64,000 nt of DNA from Deltaproteobacteria bacterium (GTDB lineage Bacteria > Desulfobacterota > Dissulfuribacteria > Dissulfuribacterales > UBA5754): NCBI GenBank assembly GCA_036574075.1, contig JAINCN010000021.1:1-64000 (forward strand), given 5' to 3'. Within the stretch, counting starts at the first letter, position 1, and every line of letters starts with the position of its first letter. The notes under the pieces are model-generated. The model worked only from the letters and a program-made list of their open reading frames with translations. It had not been told where the DNA came from and searched no databases. Positions 60,238-64,000 of this stretch are shown piece after piece. The position numbers and the translations under genes were made by a program.

Positions 60238-62963
60238 AAGATCTCCGGTTTTTTTGCGCTCGCGACCCCCAATGCATCCAGCTCAAGGAGCTGATGACGC
60301 CTTTTCACAAAGGAGCGGGCGCGCTCGACCACAGCCGGTATGTCAAGGACGAGTCCGATGGAACCGTCTCCGAGGATCGTGGTGCCGGAAAAACCGGGCT
60401 GGTCCGTCAGATAGTCGGCAAGGGGCTTGATAACGATCTCCTGCCTGCCGATGAGGCCGTCCACTGCAAGCGCCGCCTCGATCCCGTCGTGTTCCACGAG
60501 CACGGCAAAGAACTTGGGGGGATTCGGAGGGGACCCTGTCCCTCGGAAGATCCTGCCGAGCCGAATGAGGGGGATGGTCTCCTGACGAAGGGAGATGAGC
60601 TCATGCCCCTCGCACGGGCTCACGTCCTCTGATCGCAGTCGAATCGTCTCCACGATGGACGCGATGGGAACAGCCATGACATGGCTCCCCACCCGCGCAA
60701 GAAGTGTCTGCATGATGGCAAGGGTGAGAGGAATGCGGATGACGATTTCCGTACCCTTGCCTGGAGACGATACGGCCCGAATGGTGCCGCCGATCTTGTC
60801 GATGTTCCTCTTGACCACGTTCATGCCCACGCCACGCCCAGAGATCTCCGTGACGTCCGAGGCAGTCGAGACACCCGGGTGGAACATGAACTCCCAGACC
60901 TGTTCGTCCGCCAGCCCCTGGGCCACGTCCCTGGACACGAGCCCCAAGGAGACCGCCTTGCGGATGAGCCCTTCCCGATCCAGCCCCTTGCCGTCGTCAG
61001 ATACCCGGATGACAACGGAATTGCCTTCCTGTCTTGCTGAAAGCCCCACGGTCCCGGTTTCAGGCTTTCCTGAATTCGCCCGGACCTCCGGGGTCTCGAT
61101 CCCGTGGTCCACGGCATTCCTCACGATGTGGAGCAGGGGATCGGCCATCTGTTCGATGATCCGTTTGTCAAGGCCCGTCTCGGCACCCGTCACTACGAGA
61201 GAGACCTTTTTGCCCAGCCGCTGTGCGATGTCTCTCACTACACGGGGACAACGGTCGAAGAGATGACTCACCGGAAGCATCCTCATGCGCATGACCTCGT
61301 CCTGGAGCCCTTGCACAACCCGCCCGAGCACCACGGCCTGTTCCCCGAGGCGGTTTGCCGTCTCCTTGAGCGGCTTGAATGCCTTGGCGAGCCCAGGCTG
61401 GGAGAGGAGAAGATCACGGTGGATGGCCTTCAAATCCTCGTAGGCGCGGGTGACAGAGGCCCGCAGGACCACGAGCTCGCTCACGTCTGCAAGGAGCCTT
61501 TCCACCCTGTCAAGATCGATGCGCACCGAGTGGACCCGTTCCGCCTCCGGCACAGGTGTATGTGAGACCTTTTCACGGGTATCGGGCGACAAGGACGGAG
61601 AAACCGGTCCTTCTCTTCGTTCAGGCCCGGCAGAACGATCTTTCGCAAGGACCGGAGGGGATGGTGGTGCATCCTCAGGGACGGATGCCGGCTGCACTGA
61701 CGATTGCGTGGGCAAAGGCCCTTTCGATTCCGTCTCTGGGGTGATATCCCGGAAGAAATCGTCGAGTGCGGCATCCAGGATTTCCGCGTCCGGAGAGGCC
61801 GTCTCAGGGGCGGAGATCATGGGATCCAGGACGCTTTCTTTCGAACCTTCTGCATCATGCCCCACCGGGATATCTCCCAGGGAGGGAAACTGCTCCTTGA
61901 GCCTTTGCCAGATGGCGATAACGGCAGAAGGATCGATGACGCCCCCTTCTCCCTGATGGGTGATCGCCTCGGTGAGCCGTTCCGCGCACTCATCCATGAG
62001 GTTCACCACATGGGGATAATCCATGTAATTTGCCGCAGATCGGATCTTCTGGATCCCCTCCTGGCATCTCAGGATCCATTTCTCATCGCACTTTTCGGGG
62101 ACGGCCCCCAAAACAGGTGCCCACTCCCGGCAAAGGTCCAGAAAGATCCCGAGGAGCTCCGGATCCTCCTCTTCGAGAAGGGCCTCGCCTTTCCCGTCTC
62201 TTCCCATCGCCTCATCCAGAGGACCGACAAGGGGTTCGAGGACCCTTCCGACCTCCTTGATTGCCTTTTCCCAGCCCTCTGGCGCAGAAGAGACATCCCG
62301 GAGGAACTCCTCCCGCACAGCGCTTATTCGGGAACGGGCCTCCTCGTAGCCGACGTAATGAAGGACCCGTTCCATCTCCTCGAGGACATATGCAACCCTG
62401 GCCGGGGCGTCTTCTCCCTCCTGGGGTGTCTCCGTCAGCCGTGCGAAGAGATCTTTCATCTCCTGGACAAAGATCTCCCGGAGTTCCTCGTCCTCCTCAT
62501 CCACTGCCTCAAAGGAAGGGGCATGCCCTGGGGCCGCCTTTCCAGCCTCTTCCATGCTCCCTTTTGAAACGGACCGGGCGAGGAGGGAATCCACATCCGC
62601 AAGGATATCATCAACAGGGCCATTCTCCGTTCCCTTGTCAGCCACGTCATGCACGAGCCTCTTGAGCCGGTCGACCCCGGCAAAGACCACATCCATAGCA
62701 CGGGCGTCGAGTCTGAACTCCCCAGATCTCACCTGGTCGAAGAGGTTCTCGAGCGAGTGGGCCAGGGTGGATATGCCCCGAAAACCCATGTAGCCCGCAG
62801 CACCCTTGATGCTGTGCATGTTCCTGAAGCAGTCGTTTAGGACCTGCATATCGTCGGGATGCTGTTCGAGAAAAAGCAGGTTCGGTTCGAGTTCCCTGAG
62901 GTGTTCCTCGGCCTCATCGACAAATTCCTGGCAGAGAGAGGCGTCAAAGTTTTCGTTATTCAT
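60222..62963 (-). CDS. cheA: Chemotaxis histidine kinase CheA with multiple Hpt-like domains
   Basis: A 913-aa hybrid kinase. Hpt domain 1 has the phosphoryl-accepting His50 in MHSIKGAAGYMGF. Two further helical segments (~residues 160-245 and 265-345) look like Hpt repeats lacking the His (IQKIRSAANYMDYPHV replaces HxIKG). After a Pro/Ser/Asp-rich linker come the dimerisation helices (~490), the ATPase with NAVDHGIETPEVR (N box), VSDDGKGLDREGL (G1) and SGRGVGMNVVKRN (G2), and a C-terminal CheW-like domain. It phosphorylates CheY; its stop partner overlaps the response regulator gene by 4 nt. Confidence 0.92.
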   Translation of the reverse strand: MNNENFDASLCQEFVDEAEEHLRELEPNLLFLEQHPDDMQVLNDCFRNMHSIKGAAGYMGFRGISTLAHSLENLFDQVRSGEFRLDARAMDVVFAGVDRLKRLVHDVADKGTENGPVDDILADVDSLLARSVSKGSMEEAGKAAPGHAPSFEAVDEEDEELREIFVQEMKDLFARLTETPQEGEDAPARVAYVLEEMERVLHYVGYEEARSRISAVREEFLRDVSSAPEGWEKAIKEVGRVLEPLVGPLDEAMGRDGKGEALLEEEDPELLGIFLDLCREWAPVLGAVPEKCDEKWILRCQEGIQKIRSAANYMDYPHVVNLMDECAERLTEAITHQGEGGVIDPSAVIAIWQRLKEQFPSLGDIPVGHDAEGSKESVLDPMISAPETASPDAEILDAALDDFFRDITPETESKGPLPTQSSVQPASVPEDAPPSPPVLAKDRSAGPERREGPVSPSLSPDTREKVSHTPVPEAERVHSVRIDLDRVERLLADVSELVVLRASVTRAYEDLKAIHRDLLLSQPGLAKAFKPLKETANRLGEQAVVLGRVVQGLQDEVMRMRMLPVSHLFDRCPRVVRDIAQRLGKKVSLVVTGAETGLDKRIIEQMADPLLHIVRNAVDHGIETPEVRANSGKPETGTVGLSARQEGNSVVIRVSDDGKGLDREGLIRKAVSLGLVSRDVAQGLADEQVWEFMFHPGVSTASDVTEISGRGVGMNVVKRNIDKIGGTIRAVSSPGKGTEIVIRIPLTLAIMQTLLARVGSHVMAVPIASIVETIRLRSEDVSPCEGHELISLRQETIPLIRLGRIFRGTGSPPNPPKFFAVLVEHDGIEAALAVDGLIGRQEIVIKPLADYLTDQPGFSGTTILGDGSIGLVLDIPAVVERARSFVKRRHQLLELDALGVASAKKPEIFQATV

Positions 62964-63331
62964 GCCGTGACTCCTTGCGTTTCCGTGTCATCCATGATGG
63001 CCGTGATGCGATCGAGGGAATCTTTCGACACGAATCCCGCGATCCCGACCTCCCTTGCCCTCTGGATCACATCCGGATCCGATATCATGCTCATCATGAT
63101 CACCCGTGCCTGCGAATCGAGAGAGAGGATGCGCCGTGCAGCAGAGATCCCGTCCATCCCCCGCATAGTCACATCCATGATGACGAAATCCGGGCGGTAC
63201 CTCTTGTAGGCATCAAATCCCTCGCTTCCGTCACACGCCTGTCCCACAACAGTATGCCCGCCCTTTTCCAGGATCTGGGCGACCTTTTTCCTCATGAAAC
63301 TCGAATCATCCACGATTAGGACACGGGCCAT
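62960..63331 (-). CDS. CheY-like response regulator
   Basis: A 123-aa receiver domain. ILIVDDSSFMR-like start (VLIVDDSSFMRKKVAQIL), phosphoacceptor Asp53 in VIMDVTMRGMDG, MMSMISD switch Ser and VSKDSLD in place of the usual KP. Closest to the TsrA/CheY-like regulators in chemotaxis operons that lack output domains. Its ATG-to-cheA coupling (4-nt overlap) implies co-expression. Confidence 0.88.
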   Translation of the reverse strand: MARVLIVDDSSFMRKKVAQILEKGGHTVVGQACDGSEGFDAYKRYRPDFVIMDVTMRGMDGISAARRILSLDSQARVIMMSMISDPDVIQRAREVGIAGFVSKDSLDRITAIMDDTETQGVTA

Positions 63332-63337
63332 GGGCCA

Positions 63338-64000
63338 TCACCCCCTAGCTGAAAACCATTCCTGGATAAGTCTTACGCCTTCCTCCGTATTAACACAGGC
63401 CTCTTCGAGTTCCTGGGCCATAAGTCTCTTGATCGGGCCTGGAGATAATGCGCGGGATGGTTCCTGGAGGATGACCCTGCCCCCGCGGGACACCACGGCC
63501 TCGATCCCTGCAAGCATCTCGATCGTCGCCCCGCTGAGGACGAAAACCATAACCCTCTCGCCGAATGCCTCAGCGGCCGAGGTGAGGAGGAGGTCTGCGT
63601 CAAGGGAGGAAACCCCTCCTCCTGCCCTCTGTATTGCCGAGCCCTCGCTGTCCGAGACGATCTTCCACGGGAAAGACCAATCCGCTACCCAGCATTGGGC
63701 ACCAAGCAGGGGATAATCGGAGTGAAGGGCGGAGACCGCGATCGGACTCACGGAATCGAGAAAATGCGCAAGAGGATCCACAACCCCGTAGGCCACGTCC
63801 TGCAGATAGAGGATCGAAGAGTCTCCCACACCCGCAAGCACGGGTAGAATCATCTGGATCTCGAGGAGCCCTCCTGCCCCGCCGATCAGGACGAGGATAC
63901 GTTCGGCCGGAAGACCGGGACGCTCCTTCACCTTAACGGGCTGGGGAGCGCGTGCACGCCTGACATTCGAAGGCCGAAACTCCGAGACGCCCGAAACCAC
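63338..64000 (-). CDS. CheB-like protein lacking catalytic residues (partial, runs off the window)
   Basis: 220 residues of a frame open at the right edge. DADLLLTSAAEAFGERVMVF, VLSGATIEMLAGIEAV and GGRVILQEPSRALSPG follow the CheB methylesterase fold. The catalytic positions are changed: LIGGAGGLLE replaces GASTGG (no Ser), YLQDVAYG replaces QHMP (no His), and LSGATIEM replaces TGMGxDG (no Asp). It is likely a non-catalytic paralogue, perhaps a scaffold or adaptor. The N-terminus, possibly a receiver domain, lies beyond 64000. Six nt separate it from the response regulator. Confidence 0.7.
   Translation of the reverse strand: MVSGVSEFRPSNVRRARAPQPVKVKERPGLPAERILVLIGGAGGLLEIQMILPVLAGVGDSSILYLQDVAYGVVDPLAHFLDSVSPIAVSALHSDYPLLGAQCWVADWSFPWKIVSDSEGSAIQRAGGGVSSLDADLLLTSAAEAFGERVMVFVLSGATIEMLAGIEAVVSRGGRVILQEPSRALSPGPIKRLMAQELEEACVNTEEGVRLIQEWFSARG

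Noticed and set aside
60294-62567. Long plus-strand frames opposite cheA
   Set aside because: Antisense shadows of cheA; no recognisable domains or start signals.

Overview
The window reads as a compact chromosomal segment of an anaerobic, Gram-negative, flagellated bacterium, most likely of the Desulfobacterota (former Deltaproteobacteria). The lipopolysaccharide (LptF/LptG) and heptose (RfaE2) genes imply an outer membrane. A NIL-domain ferredoxin, a 2[4Fe-4S] ferredoxin, a PxxKW-type cysteine-rich protein and several YkgJ-like cysteine-rich proteins are typical of sulfur-metabolising deltaproteobacterial lineages. This placement rests on gene content only. Genes are tightly packed, with many 1-8 nt same-strand overlaps and 16-23 nt convergent overlaps.

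Layout. 1-770: the tail of a PD-(D/E)XK-type DUF3782-like gene, an N-terminal scrap of a second copy, two hairpin repeats and the first mobile repeat. 770-3885: a minus-strand three-gene phospholipid cassette (CDP-alcohol phosphatidyltransferase, diacylglycerol kinase-like, Tam41-like cytidylyltransferase). 3986-7069: a metallophosphoesterase, then lptF-lptG. 7451-12851: GMC oxidoreductase, NIL-ferredoxin, mnmA, mtaB-like gene and dedA. 13090-15332: a sugar epimerase and an unusual nitrilase-RfaE2 fusion. 15431-27866: a sigma54-type promoter followed by fliL-fliM-fliN-fliO-fliP-fliQ-fliR-flhB-flhA-flhF-flhG-fliA, then cheY, a FliL-like membrane protein and a DUF2802 protein. 27844-34440: a stand-alone Lrp/AsnC effector domain, a 46-aa membrane protein and an AddAB-like helicase-nuclease pair. 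34519-37018: glycosyltransferase, polysaccharide deacetylase, sulfotransferase. 37337-44266: ferredoxin, ribF, tRNA-Leu(CAG), CBS protein, PxxKW protein, aminotransferase, truA, argC, rpsI, rplM. 44559-60237: dnaG-rpoD, a GspE/PilB ATPase, prmA-rsmE-GDP-mannose pyrophosphorylase, a Cys-rich protein with an extended PgsA-like enzyme and dGTPase, a degenerate SDR, a YkgJ-like protein, tRNA-Thr(CGT), a plant-like phosphofructokinase and rlmN. 60222-64000: cheA, a cheY-like gene and a CheB-like protein that has lost its catalytic residues.

The most striking non-genic signal is a family of 140-206 bp non-coding mobile repeats (MITE-like). They have 14-bp terminal inverted repeats (CCTGAATCCGTGAG) and several are flanked by 5-bp target duplications (ATTTT, CTTTT, TTTTC, AAAAC). 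Nine copies and several fragments are visible. They fall into two subfamilies with different subterminal boxes and different internal stems. Several substitutions in the stems are matched on the opposite arm, and the subfamilies occupy different halves of the window. One copy lies between dnaG and rpoD, and its end supplies the Shine-Dalgarno sequence of rpoD. The best candidates for under-described protein biology are the phospholipid cassette, the nitrilase-RfaE2 fusion, the CheB-like pseudo-enzyme with its multi-Hpt-like CheA, and the PgsA-like enzyme with an added membrane domain.
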